A DNA stretch of 64,000 bases, from positions 124,001 through 188,000 of the forward strand of contig CAVTJG010000009.1 of NCBI GenBank assembly GCA_963735025.1, given 5' to 3'. The translations under genes and the position numbers were made by a program. Below are positions 18,422-26,873 of this stretch, piece after piece (position 1 is the stretch's first letter; each line of letters opens with the position of its first letter). A model generated the notes under the pieces. That model did not search any database. It saw only the letters and a list, made by a program, of their open reading frames with translations, and had not been told where the DNA came from. Source of the stretch: JAABRB01 sp963735025. GTDB taxonomy: Bacteria; Pseudomonadota; Gammaproteobacteria; Burkholderiales; SG8-39.

Positions 18422-19211
18422 TCAGCCGCCGGTCAGGATGGTGGAAGTCTTGCCCCGTTCCCGGTCGGTGGGCGCCACAAGCGAGTCGATGGCGCCTTCC
18501 AGCTTGACCCGCTCCTTGCCCTCGATCTTCGTTCCCTTCTCTTCCGGCCAGTCGAGCGTCATGAGCGGGAAACGCTCCTCCCGCTTCGCGAACAGCACCA
18601 CCGCGACCTGGAGCCAGACCGCGATCCCGGCGATCGCCGCCACGATAAGGCCGAATCACCAGCACGCTCTTGATGATCCAGCGGTGCGTCAGGCCGACCG
18701 TCGACGCCGAGATCTCGCCGATCGTGTACGACGCGAACGTGTAGTCAACTGCGAACCAGATGATGGTTGCGCAATAGGGCAGCAGGAAGAACGTGATGCC
18801 GATGAACTCCAGCCACGCCTGCTTGCGAAACGAGAGATTCTCGCGGATCAGGTCGACGCGAACGTGCGCGTTGTAGATGTACCCGTAGCCCAGCACCAGC
18901 GCGAAAAGCGCGGTGTGAAAATGCCACTCCAGCTCCTGCAGCAACGTCGACCCGAAGATCGCGCTGACGTTGTTGACGAGGAAAATCTGCATGCCGTGCG
19001 CCTCGCCCGTCGCGTCGTGCCAGACAATCTTGCGCCCGATGACGTCCAGCACCGTGATCAGAACGACCGGGAGGAACAACCACGCTGCCAACCCACCGAT
19101 GCGGTCGACGAATCGGCGCAATCCTTCGCTTACCCGCAGCGCGGTCGATTCGCGGGCATTTGCAGCCGCTCCCGGAGCGTCGGGCGCGGCGACGGTAATT
19201 TCCCGTGTCAT
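18422..19211 (-). pseudogene. TRAP transporter small permease (DctQ family), one frameshift
   Basis: Small membrane subunit of a TRAP transporter, about 260 residues once joined. TM1 (LAAWLFLPVVLITVLDVIGR) and the DctQ signature (LLQELEWHFHTALFALVLGYGYIYNAHVRVD, read across several strands) are in the starting frame. Near 18655 the frame must change to continue as LIVAAIAGIAVWLQVAVVLF and end at 18422. Unshifted, translation would run on through the next gene as an artificial 430-residue fusion. The last segment holds a long charged tail. It sits 16 bp after DctM. Confidence 0.82.
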
Positions 19212-19227
19212 GGTTCAGTGCTCTCCA

Positions 19228-20726
19228 TCAATTCGGATAGGCCGCGCGCATCAGCGACAGCGCGAGATCCGGAAACGCGAGAATCGCTATCACGGCGAGC
19301 ATCTGCAGCAGCACGAAGGGGATGATGCCCTTGTAGATGCTCTGAATCTTGACCTCCTTCGGCGCGATGCCCTTCAGGTAGAAGAGCGCGAAGCCGAACG
19401 GCGGCGTGAGGAACGAGGTCTGCAGGTTGACGGCCATGAGGATCGCGAACCAGTACACGACCTCGTTCCTGGGAACATAGTCGCCGAAATCGAGCGCTGC
19501 GACCATCGGCGCGAACACCGGAAGCACGATGAGCGTGATCTCGATCCAGTCGAGGAAGAATCCGAGCACGAACACGATCATCATGATCAGGATCAGGAAG
19601 CCCCACGAGGTGAGCCCCGCCTCCCGGATCAGGTGCTCGACGATGTCGTCCCCGCCAAGCGACCGGTACACGTATGCGAAGCACGTCGCGCTGATGATGA
19701 TGAAGAAGATCATGGCGACCGTGCGCGCCGCCGTCTCGCACACGCCCTTCAAGGACGACCCGAGTTTCCCATTCCAGGCCGCAAGGACCATTGCGCCGAA
19801 CGCCCCGACCGCGCCCGCCTCGCTCGGCGTCGCCCAGCCGAAGAGGATCGAGCCCTTGATCAATCCCGATCAGGAACACCGGCGGCAGGAAGCTGCGTAA
19901 GAGGAGCGGGCCCATCTCCCCCTTCGGGATCGTGAGCAATTCGGGCGCAAGCGGGGGCGCCATCGCCGGCTTGATCCAGGAAATGACGACCACGTACAGC
20001 AGATAAAAGCCCGCCAGGGTCAGCCCGGGAACCAGCGCCGCCATGAACAGGTTGCCGACCGAGACCGAGAGCAGGTCGGCCATGATGATCAGCATGATGC
20101 TGGGCGGAATGAGGATGCCCAGCGTGCCGGAGGCCGCTATCGTGCCGCACGCAAGCCCATGGTTGTAGCCCTGCCTGATCATCGTGGGCAGGGCAAGCGC
20201 CGTCATCATCGTGACGGACGCGCCGATGATTCCGGTCATCGCCGCGAGGATCGTGCCCATGATCGTGACGGCGAGCGCAAGCGCCCCGGGCACGCGTTTC
20301 AACAGCACCTGCACGCAATAGAGCAGGTCGTTGGCGATGCCGCTGCGCTCCATCATCACGCCCATGAAGACGAAGGCGGGGATCGCGACGAGGACGAGGT
20401 TCTCCGCCGCCTGCCCCCAGATCCGCGGAATGAAGTTGAAGAACTCGATGATCTTGAAGACGCCCAGGAGGTAGCCGAGCAGCCCGAAGAGCAGCGCGAT
20501 CCCGCCGAGAATGAAGGCGACGGGAAAACCGGAGAAGAGCAGGATCGCGAGCGTGACGAACATCGCGATGGGAAGGAAGTCCTGGACCTTGTACAGGAGC
20601 TCTTCGCGGCCCTCCGGCGACAGGCCCGGCGACGGTCGCGAACACAACGGCGACGATCGCCAGCGCAAGCACGGTCAGGCCAAGCTTGCTGACCAGCCGG
20701 TTGCCGATCTTCAGCAGGTATTCCAT
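19228..20726 (-). pseudogene. TRAP transporter large permease (DctM family), two frameshifts
   Basis: Large TRAP subunit, about 500 residues with 12 or more TM segments, which carries out Na+-coupled uptake with the DctP receptor. The N-terminus (MEYLLKIGNRLVSKLGLTVL) is in one frame. After a shift near 20625 it continues as GLSPEGREELLYKVQDF and on through IPPSIMLIIMADLLSVSVGNLF. After a second shift near 19862 it resumes as LIKGSILFGWATPSEAGAVG to the C-terminus. All conserved DctM motifs are present, so the gene is complete apart from the two indels. Order is dctP, dctM, dctQ, then two membrane proteins. Confidence 0.85.
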
Positions 20727-20840
20727 CGCGTCATCCAGGCTTCGTTGAGTTCCGAAGAGGCAGGCCGGGACGTGTTCCGCGCCCCGGCCTCCGGAAGATG
20801 CAAGAACGGCGCGGACGAGCGGCGCCGTTTGCTTAGGCGC

Positions 20841-21917
20841 CTATTGCAAGTACGTGGGTTTCAGGAACTGCGCGTCACCCCAGGCCTTGTACGTCTTGCG
20901 GAATGCGAGATAGCTGTCGGCAACCTTCTTGAAGGTCGGATCCTTGGCAGATTCCTCGGTCAGCACCTCGGCCCACGCCTTCTCGAACGCCGCGAGCTGC
21001 TCGTCCGTCCAGCGCCGGTTGTGGACGCCGTACTTCTCGGCGTTCTCGTTCATCGCCACCGGATTGCGCCACTCGGTCTCGGCGTAGGTGTTCAACACCG
21101 ACTCGCCCAGCCCGAGCTCGAGGATCATCTTGTAGTTCTTCGGCAGCGCGTCGTAGGCCTTTTTGTTCACGAGGAACTCGTTAACGGAGACCTGCTGGTG
21201 CCAGCCCGGGAAGTAGTTGTTCTTCGCGATCTGGTAGAAGCCGAGCTTCTGGTCGATCGAGGGCATCGAGAACTCGGTGGCGTCGATCACGCCGCGCTCG
21301 AGCGCCGGGTAGATGTCCGCGGCGGCAAGGAGCTGCGTGGAGACGCCGAGCTTCTGCATCACCCGGGCGCCCAGGCCGAAGAAGCGCATTTTCATGCCCT
21401 TCAGCTGATCCAGCGACGTGATCTCGTTCTTGAACCAGCCGGAGGTCTCCGGGCCGATCGCGGCGCCGTCGAACCCGAGCAGGCCGTACGGCGCGTAGAT
21501 CTCGTTGCGCAGCTTGTTGCCGCCGCCAAATCTCTTCCACGCCATGAATTCGCCGAAGCCCGGACCGAATGGCATCGTCGTGAAGAACGCTGCCGCGGGA
21601 ATCTTGCCGGTGTGATAGCCGGGGGTCGTCCAGCAGGACTCGACCGATCCCTTGGACGCGGCGTCGAAGCACTCGAGGGCGGGAACCAGTGCGCCGGGCT
21701 CGTAGAACTTGATTTCGAACCGGCCGTCAGTGGCCGCCGCGATGTTCTTCTCGAAGAGCACGCCGGACGTGCCAAGGTGCGGCAGCGTGCCGCCGAAGGC
21801 GCTTTGCATCTTCCATTTGACACGTGGCTGCTGGGCCGACGCGCTGGTTGCAACAGCGGTCAACGTGATAGCGGCGCACGCCGCGACGAGCACTTTAAGG
21901 GTGTTGCTGGCTTTCAT
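20841..21917 (-). CDS. TRAP transporter substrate-binding protein (DctP family)
   Basis: Periplasmic receptor of about 358 residues. The ATG at 21917 is preceded by TTGGAGGAGGG and followed by a signal peptide ending near ATSASAQQ. The body has TRAP-receptor features: GPGFGEFMAWKRFGGGNKL, KMRFFGLGARVMQKLGVS (the conserved Arg that binds a carboxylate) and ERGVIDATEFSMPS. This form resembles receptors for 2-oxoacids/mannitol-like substrates (TakP group), though the ligand is not certain. It is the first gene of the operon, with a 114-bp gap before dctM. Confidence 0.92.
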   Translation of the reverse strand: MKASNTLKVLVAACAAITLTAVATSASAQQPRVKWKMQSAFGGTLPHLGTSGVLFEKNIAAATDGRFEIKFYEPGALVPALECFDAASKGSVESCWTTPGYHTGKIPAAAFFTTMPFGPGFGEFMAWKRFGGGNKLRNEIYAPYGLLGFDGAAIGPETSGWFKNEITSLDQLKGMKMRFFGLGARVMQKLGVSTQLLAAADIYPALERGVIDATEFSMPSIDQKLGFYQIAKNNYFPGWHQQVSVNEFLVNKKAYDALPKNYKMILELGLGESVLNTYAETEWRNPVAMNENAEKYGVHNRRWTDEQLAAFEKAWAEVLTEESAKDPTFKKVADSYLAFRKTYKAWGDAQFLKPTYLQ

Positions 21918-22083
21918 CGTTGTAGCCCTCCTCCAAGGTTGCATTGAATCGGTCGAGCTTGCGCCCGCGTTCAACGTCGATGTCACCCCCGGCACCATCG
22001 GGGGTCGAACTCGATCCTTGCGCACGCGGCCGACATCCTCTGCGGGGCGTCTTTGCTCGCGGCGCTCTACACGCTCTATTTTT

Positions 22084-22103
22084 TATACGCTTAACGTATA
22101 CGT
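22084..22103. promoter_or_regulatory. Candidate operator upstream of TRAP operon
   Basis: TATACG-CTTAA-CGTATA (22084-22100) is an inverted repeat with perfect 6-bp arms, overlapping a second perfect palindrome ACGTATACGT (22094-22103). It lies about 170 bp before the dctP start, in an AT-rich island inside GC-rich DNA. The GTATAC core resembles operators of GntR/FadR (FCD) repressors, which often control TRAP genes. No such regulator gene is adjacent. Confidence 0.5.
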
Positions 22104-22180
22104 AAGGCCATGATACCGAGGACTCGTGGAATGCGCAAACAGAATTCTCTGACCCACGACCGACGCGAATCGGCCGCCGC

Positions 22181-22939
22181 TCAGCCGCGCCCAACGAAAG
22201 GCATCTTCGACGCCATGATCGTCATGAACTGCACGTTCGTCTCGAGCGGCAGGTTGGCCATGTGGAGCACTGCCTGGCCGACGTGGTCGACGTCCATCAG
22301 AGGTTCCGGCGCGATCGTCCCGTTCGCCTGCTGAACGCCTTTCGCCATGCGCGCCGCGAGCTCCGTCGCCGCGTTGCCGATGTCGATCTGGCCGCAGGCG
22401 ATATCGTACTTTCTGCCGTCGAGCGACGCACACTTTGTGAGACCCGTCACGGCGTGCTTGGTCGCGGTGTACGGCACCGAGTTCGGGCGCGGCGCGTGAG
22501 CGGAGATCGAGCCGTTGTTGATAATGCGCCCGCCGCGCGGGTCCTGCGCCTTCATGATGCGGAACGCTTCCTGGATGCACAGGAACATCCCGCTCAGATT
22601 GACGTCCACGACTGCCTTCCACTGCTCGAAAGTGAGGTCCTCGAGATTCACCGCAGGCGCGCCGATCCCGGCGTTGTTGAAGAGCACGTCGAGTCGGCCA
22701 TATGCATCCTTCGTCTTGGCGAACAGGGCGTGCACCGACTCCGGGCTGGCCACATCGGTCGGCACCGCGAGTGCGCGCTCGCCGGCCGGCCCCGCGTCCT
22801 TCACCGTCTGCGCAAGCGGCTCCTTGCGCCGTCCTGCCAGCACCACCCGGTAACCGTCGTTGAGCAGCGCCAGCGCAGCCGACTTCCCGATTCCCGTTCC
22901 CGCGCCCGTGACGATCGCGACCTTTCCATGTGCGCCCAT
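22181..22939 (-). CDS. Short-chain dehydrogenase/reductase (SDR)
   Basis: Classical SDR of 252 residues. It has the NAD(P) motif TGAGTGIG (residues 11-18), NNAG, and a catalytic YTATKHA (YxxxK) with the upstream Ser in NGSIS. ATG at 22939 (MGAHGKVAIVTG) matches the usual SDR start, and a longer upstream frame is not family-like. It diverges from the FAD oxidoreductase at 23046 across about 106 bp and lies just upstream of the TRAP operon promoter region. Substrate unknown. Confidence 0.9.
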   Translation of the reverse strand: MGAHGKVAIVTGAGTGIGKSAALALLNDGYRVVLAGRRKEPLAQTVKDAGPAGERALAVPTDVASPESVHALFAKTKDAYGRLDVLFNNAGIGAPAVNLEDLTFEQWKAVVDVNLSGMFLCIQEAFRIMKAQDPRGGRIINNGSISAHAPRPNSVPYTATKHAVTGLTKCASLDGRKYDIACGQIDIGNAATELAARMAKGVQQANGTIAPEPLMDVDHVGQAVLHMANLPLETNVQFMTIMASKMPFVGRG

Positions 22940-23045
22940 GATCGCCTCACGCCCGTACGATGTCCGTGCGCTGGATGTTACCTCATGGCACCGCCGGGTC
23001 GGCATGACCGCGCTGTCGTACGCGTGCGGTATATTGGCCGGCGCC

Positions 23046-24394
23046 ATGCAGACCGTCACCGAACCCGAGCGCCGCACACCTGTCGCGGGCGAGTACGACG
23101 TCGTCGTGCTCGGCGGCGGTCCGGCAGGAATTGCGGCGGCCGCGTGCGCGGCACGCCACGGTGCGCACACGATGCTCGTCGAGCGCTACGGCTTTCTCGG
23201 CGGGATGGGCACCGCTGCCGGCGTCACGAATTTCTGCGGCCTCTTCGCCAACGTGCATGGCGACATCCGGCGCGTCGTCCACGGCATCGCGACCGAAATT
23301 CTGGAACGCATCGATCGCCTCGGCGGATTGAACGCGCCGCATCGCGTCTTCGGCAAGACCGATGCGCAGGTCTACGACATGTCGGCCTACAAGTGCGCGG
23401 CGGACGGTCTGCTGCTCGACTCGGGCGCGGCAATCATCTTTCATGCGCTCGGTGCGGGCGTGGCAATGAAGAGCCCACGCACGATCGACGCGCTGATCGT
23501 GGAGACGAAGTCGGGGCGCCGCGCGCGTGCGAGCACGCCTCTTCATCGACGCTTCCGGCGACGGCGACCTCGCGGCCTGGTCGGGCGCTCCCTGGGAAAA
23601 GGGGGACGAGGCGGGCGCTCTGCTCTATCCCAACACTTATGTTTCGTGTGAACAACGTCGATCCTGAACGCGCGCGTGGCGCGGTGGAGGCAATTCCGCG
23701 CCTGATGGACGAGGCCGCAGGCGCGGGCGAATACCGCTTTCCGCGACGTGGGGCGATCGTGCGGCCGCAGAAGAATCCCGTCGAGTGGCGCGCCAACGTC
23801 ACGCAGATCGCCAATCCTGATGGGTCGGCGATGGATGGCACCAATGCGGCGCAGTGGAGTGCGGGCGAGATCGAAGGACGCCGGCAGATCGCCGAATACA
23901 TCCGCTTTCTGCGTGAACGCGTTCCGGGCTTCGAGCACGCGTACGTGCTCGACATCGCGGCGCAGGTCGGCGTCCGCGAGACCCGTCGTGTGCGGGGCGA
24001 GTACATGCTGACCGGCGCGGACGTCCTCGACTGCGCGAGTTTTCCAGACACGATCGGCGTCAACGGTTGGCCACTGGAGCGCCATGTCGCAGGAGACGTC
24101 GAATGGCACTGGCCGCCGATACCGGAGTCGCGCGGGTTTAACCACCTTCCCTACCGAATGCTGGTGCCGCTAGCGATCGACAACCTGCTCGTCGCGGGCC
24201 GCTGCGCATCGATGACATCGCAAGGACAATCGGCGGCGCGCGTGAGCGGCGGCTGCTTCGTCATGGGCGAAGCGGCGGGAACCGCCGCGGCGCTTGCGCT
24301 CGCGTCGAGCGTCCCACCGCGCGATGTGGACGTTCCTGCGCTTCAGGCACAATTGACAGCCGATGGAGTCTACCTGGGGCGCGACGACAGCTAG
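23046..24394 (+). pseudogene. FAD-dependent oxidoreductase (FAD_oxidored family), two frameshifts
   Basis: About 445 residues once joined. The N-terminal dinucleotide motif (VVVLGGGPAGIAAA, near residue 20) and the redox-like segment GFLGGMGTAAGVTNFCG mark PF12831-type flavoproteins. A one-base insertion near 23530 moves the frame to FIDASGDGDLAAWSG, and another near 23637 to FRVNNVDPERARG. The rest runs intact through QVGVRETRRVRGEY and the C-terminal FAD motif VAGRCASMTSQGQSAARV, ending at 24394. Both halves keep family motifs, so the gene is probably functional and the shifts are errors. Confidence 0.82.
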
Positions 24395-24408
24395 AACCTT
24401 TCGATCGT

Positions 24409-24436
24409 GTCGTCCCCGCGTAGGCGGGGATCCAGC
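24409..24436. repeat. REP-like palindrome, copy A
   Basis: TCCCCGC-GTAG-GCGGGGA (24413-24430) has perfect 7-bp arms and is flanked by GTCG and TCCAGC. It lies between the FAD oxidoreductase stop and tctC. The same 28-bp element, one base different, occurs in inverted orientation after tctC at 25571-25598. Confidence 0.75.
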
Positions 24437-24528
24437 GTGCCGTCCAACAGCCTCGCTCCGGATTCCCGCATTCGTGGAAATGGCGAATTATGCGCAACAC
24501 TTCGCTAATCTGCAGGAGGAGAGTCACC

Positions 24529-25503
24529 ATGAACAAGCTGTTGACTGCGGCGCTCCTGGCGTTCGCGCTCACGGGCGTGGCCACTGCGCAGGACACTCGG
24601 GATAGATGGCCGTCGCGGCCGATCCGGATGATCGTTCCGTTCCCGCCCGGCAGCTCGCCGGATTTGGTCGGGCGCGTGCTCGCAGAAAAGCTCGCCCCGG
24701 CGCTTGGCCAGCCGGTCGTCGTCGAGAACAAGCCCGGTGCCGGAGGAATGGTCGGCACGGCACAGGTCGCGAAGGCCGATCCCGACGGCTACACGATCGG
24801 GCTTTCGATTCCCGGCCCGCTCGCGGTGAATACGGTCCTGATGCGGAAGATGGCCTATGACCCGTTCAAGGAGCTCGCGCCGATCACGTTGGTCGCGCAA
24901 AGCCCGAACGTGCTCGTCGTCGATCCGAAGCTCGGCGCGGCAACGCTGGCGGACTTCATCCGCATCGTGAAGGCGAGCCCCGGGAAGTACAACTTCGGAT
25001 CGGTCGGCAACGGCAGCGCATCGCATCTCACGATGGAGCTGCTCAAGTCGGTCGCCGGAATCGACATCGTGCACGTGCCCTACAAGGGAAGTCCGCAGGT
25101 CATCCAGGGCATCCTTTCCGGCGACGTCGCGGCGGGGTTCATCGTGCCTGCGACCGCAATGCCGCAGGTTCGGGCCGGCAAGCTGCGCGCGCTAGGCTCC
25201 ACGAGCAGCGTGCGCACGGTCGCGCTACCCGACATGCCCACCATCGCCGAGCAGGGCTTTCCGGGATTCGAGTCGACCGCGTGGCTCGGCATGGTCGCCC
25301 CGGCCAAGACTCCGCAGCCGATCATCGATCGGCTGTCGGAGGCGCTCGTGAAAGCGATACGCAGCGACGATGTGCGCGAGCGGATGCTGCGGATCTATTT
25401 TCAGCCGGTCGGCACGACGCCTGACGGGCTCTCGTTGCTCATGCGGTCGGAGGTCGAACGCTGGGGCAAGGTGATCAAGGCCGCGGGAGTGAAGCCGGGC
25501 TAG
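24529..25503 (+). CDS. Bug/TctC-family tripartite tricarboxylate receptor
   Basis: Periplasmic solute receptor of 324 residues. ATG at 24529 is preceded by AGGAGGAG and followed by a signal peptide ending near GVATAQDT. Family motifs are all present: WPSRPIRMIVPFPPGSSPD, VVVENKPGAGG, HVPYKGSPQ and a C-terminal ERWGKVIKAAGVK. No tctA/tctB membrane genes adjoin, which is normal for the expanded Bug family in betaproteobacteria. It is flanked by inverted copies of a REP-like palindrome. It may be co-transcribed with the FAD oxidoreductase, 134 bp upstream. Confidence 0.94.
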   Translation: MNKLLTAALLAFALTGVATAQDTRDRWPSRPIRMIVPFPPGSSPDLVGRVLAEKLAPALGQPVVVENKPGAGGMVGTAQVAKADPDGYTIGLSIPGPLAVNTVLMRKMAYDPFKELAPITLVAQSPNVLVVDPKLGAATLADFIRIVKASPGKYNFGSVGNGSASHLTMELLKSVAGIDIVHVPYKGSPQVIQGILSGDVAAGFIVPATAMPQVRAGKLRALGSTSSVRTVALPDMPTIAEQGFPGFESTAWLGMVAPAKTPQPIIDRLSEALVKAIRSDDVRERMLRIYFQPVGTTPDGLSLLMRSEVERWGKVIKAAGVKPG

Positions 25504-25525
25504 GGAAGCCTTGACCTAGTGTGCC

Positions 25526-25598
25526 ATTCCCGCGAATGCGGGAATCCGGACTCGGCCGTTCCAAAGAAATGCTGGATCCCCGCCTACGCGGGGATGAC
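25526..25598. repeat. REP-like palindromes, two copies (B and C)
   Basis: Two palindromes follow tctC: ATTCCCGC-GAAT-GCGGGAAT at 25526-25545 (perfect 8-bp arms) and TCCCCGC-CTAC-GCGGGGA at 25577-25594. The second, with its flanks, is the inverted copy of the element at 24409-24436. These are typical dispersed intergenic palindromes and could act as transcript-end or nucleoid sites. Confidence 0.72.
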
Positions 25599-25619
25599 TT
25601 GATCACCGCGTACGTCGCT

Positions 25620-25973
25620 TCAGTCAGTCACTTCATACAGGCGGTGACGGCGATTGCGAGTGTGCGGCCGGACTTCGGTCGGCCAACGGCCGGAATCCAC
25701 GGCCTTCGTCCACGCCTCGCTCGTCAGCACGTCTGCGCTCGCGAGCTCGTAAATCGCGCTGTAGCGCGGTTCTCCTTCCGCGACGATCGTCTTGATTTCT
25801 CCGCCGATTGACAGCTTGAGCGGCACACTCTGCATCCGCCGCGCGGACAGCACGCCCGGCACCTTCAGGATCAGCGGAATGTGCTCGACGTCGTAGACCT
25901 CGTTGAATATCGCTTCCTTGTCCGGTTCCACGTCCATACTGGCGATGAAGATGCAGCGGGGCTTGACAGCCAT
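25620..25973 (-). CDS. Small alpha/beta-barrel-like protein (DUF4286-like)
   Basis: A 117-residue cytoplasmic protein starting MAVKPRCIFIASMDVEPDKE. The pattern NEVYDVEHIPLILKVPGV is typical of ferredoxin-like dimeric alpha/beta-barrel proteins (EthD/DUF4286 group), many of which bind or modify small aromatic or lipid substrates. It lies 58 bp downstream of the SDR at 26032 on the same strand, so a two-gene operon is likely. Exact function unknown. Confidence 0.7.
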   Translation of the reverse strand: MAVKPRCIFIASMDVEPDKEAIFNEVYDVEHIPLILKVPGVLSARRMQSVPLKLSIGGEIKTIVAEGEPRYSAIYELASADVLTSEAWTKAVDSGRWPTEVRPHTRNRRHRLYEVTD

Positions 25974-26031
25974 TTTTCGGCTCCTCCAGGGTTGGCGATC
26001 GATGTGCGGGTAATTGAGCGGGTGGCGGTGC

Positions 26032-26805
26032 TCAGGCTTGGATCGAGTAGCCGCCGTCGACCGCGATCGCAGTGCCGGTCAGAAAATTGGATGCGCCGCT
26101 CGCCAGAAAGACCGCGATGCCCGCGAAGTCTTCGGGATCTCCCCACCGCCCCGCGGGTGTCCGGGCGGTCACGCGCTCCTCGAGGCCCGGCACCTCCTTG
26201 CGTCCCTGGATGGTCAGCTCGGTATTGATCCAGCCCGGCAGCACCGCGTTCACCTGGATGTTGTCCTGCGCCCACGCCGATGCGCACGCCTTGGTGAACT
26301 GGACCATGCCGCCCTTGCTCGCGGCGTAAGCCGGCGCAAATCCCGCGCCGAAGATCGACAGCATCGACCCGATGTTGATGATCTTTCCGCCGCCGGACGC
26401 CTTCAGCGCCGGATAGGCCGCGTGCGAGCAGAGGTAGGCGCTGGTGAGATTCACATCCATCACCGCGCGCCATTCGGCAAGACTCAACACATGCGGCGGC
26501 TTGCGAATGTTCATGCCGGCATTGTTGACGAGGATGTCGATGCGCCCGCACTCCTCGCCCGCGCGGGCGATGAGTGCATTCACCGACTTCTCATCCGCCA
26601 CGTCGACCTCGATCGCCACGCTGCCGCCTGGCCCGAGTCTCGCAAGCTCGTCCACGGCCGCACGCGATTTGGCCGGATTGCGCGCGGCGACGACGACGCG
26701 CGCGCCCGCCCCGGCAAGGCCACGCGCCATCCCCAGTCCGATGCCGCCGTTGCCGCCCGTGACGATCGCCACCTTGCCGCTCAGGTCGAACATTTCATTT
26801 CCCAT
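26032..26805 (-). CDS. Short-chain dehydrogenase/reductase (SDR)
   Basis: Classical SDR of 257 residues. It shows the cofactor motif TGGNGGIG, NNAGMNI, catalytic Ser in NIGSM, YAASKGG (YxxxK) and the C-terminal LTGTAIAVDGGYSI typical of gluconate 5-dehydrogenase/3-oxoacyl reductase-like members. Start is ATG 26805, or the in-frame ATG at 26793 (MFDLSGKVAIVTG), which fits the family N-terminus better. Substrate not determinable. Confidence 0.9.
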   Translation of the reverse strand: MGNEMFDLSGKVAIVTGGNGGIGLGMARGLAGAGARVVVAARNPAKSRAAVDELARLGPGGSVAIEVDVADEKSVNALIARAGEECGRIDILVNNAGMNIRKPPHVLSLAEWRAVMDVNLTSAYLCSHAAYPALKASGGGKIINIGSMLSIFGAGFAPAYAASKGGMVQFTKACASAWAQDNIQVNAVLPGWINTELTIQGRKEVPGLEERVTARTPAGRWGDPEDFAGIAVFLASGASNFLTGTAIAVDGGYSIQA

Positions 26806-26873
26806 CGTGCGTATCGTAACCGACGGCGCGCTCGCATTGCCACCGCAGGATTGGCCGTGCGGAACGGACGTTG

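Noticed and set aside
18422..19211. 430-residue fusion of DctQ with the next membrane protein
   Set aside because: The middle of the fusion is Arg/Gly-rich nonsense. A one-base shift restores a normal DctQ end, and the next gene has its own start 2 bp later.
22262..23637. Upstream part of a 710-codon plus-strand frame
   Set aside because: Its first half is antisense to the SDR and lacks homology. Only the part after about 23637 is the true FAD oxidoreductase.
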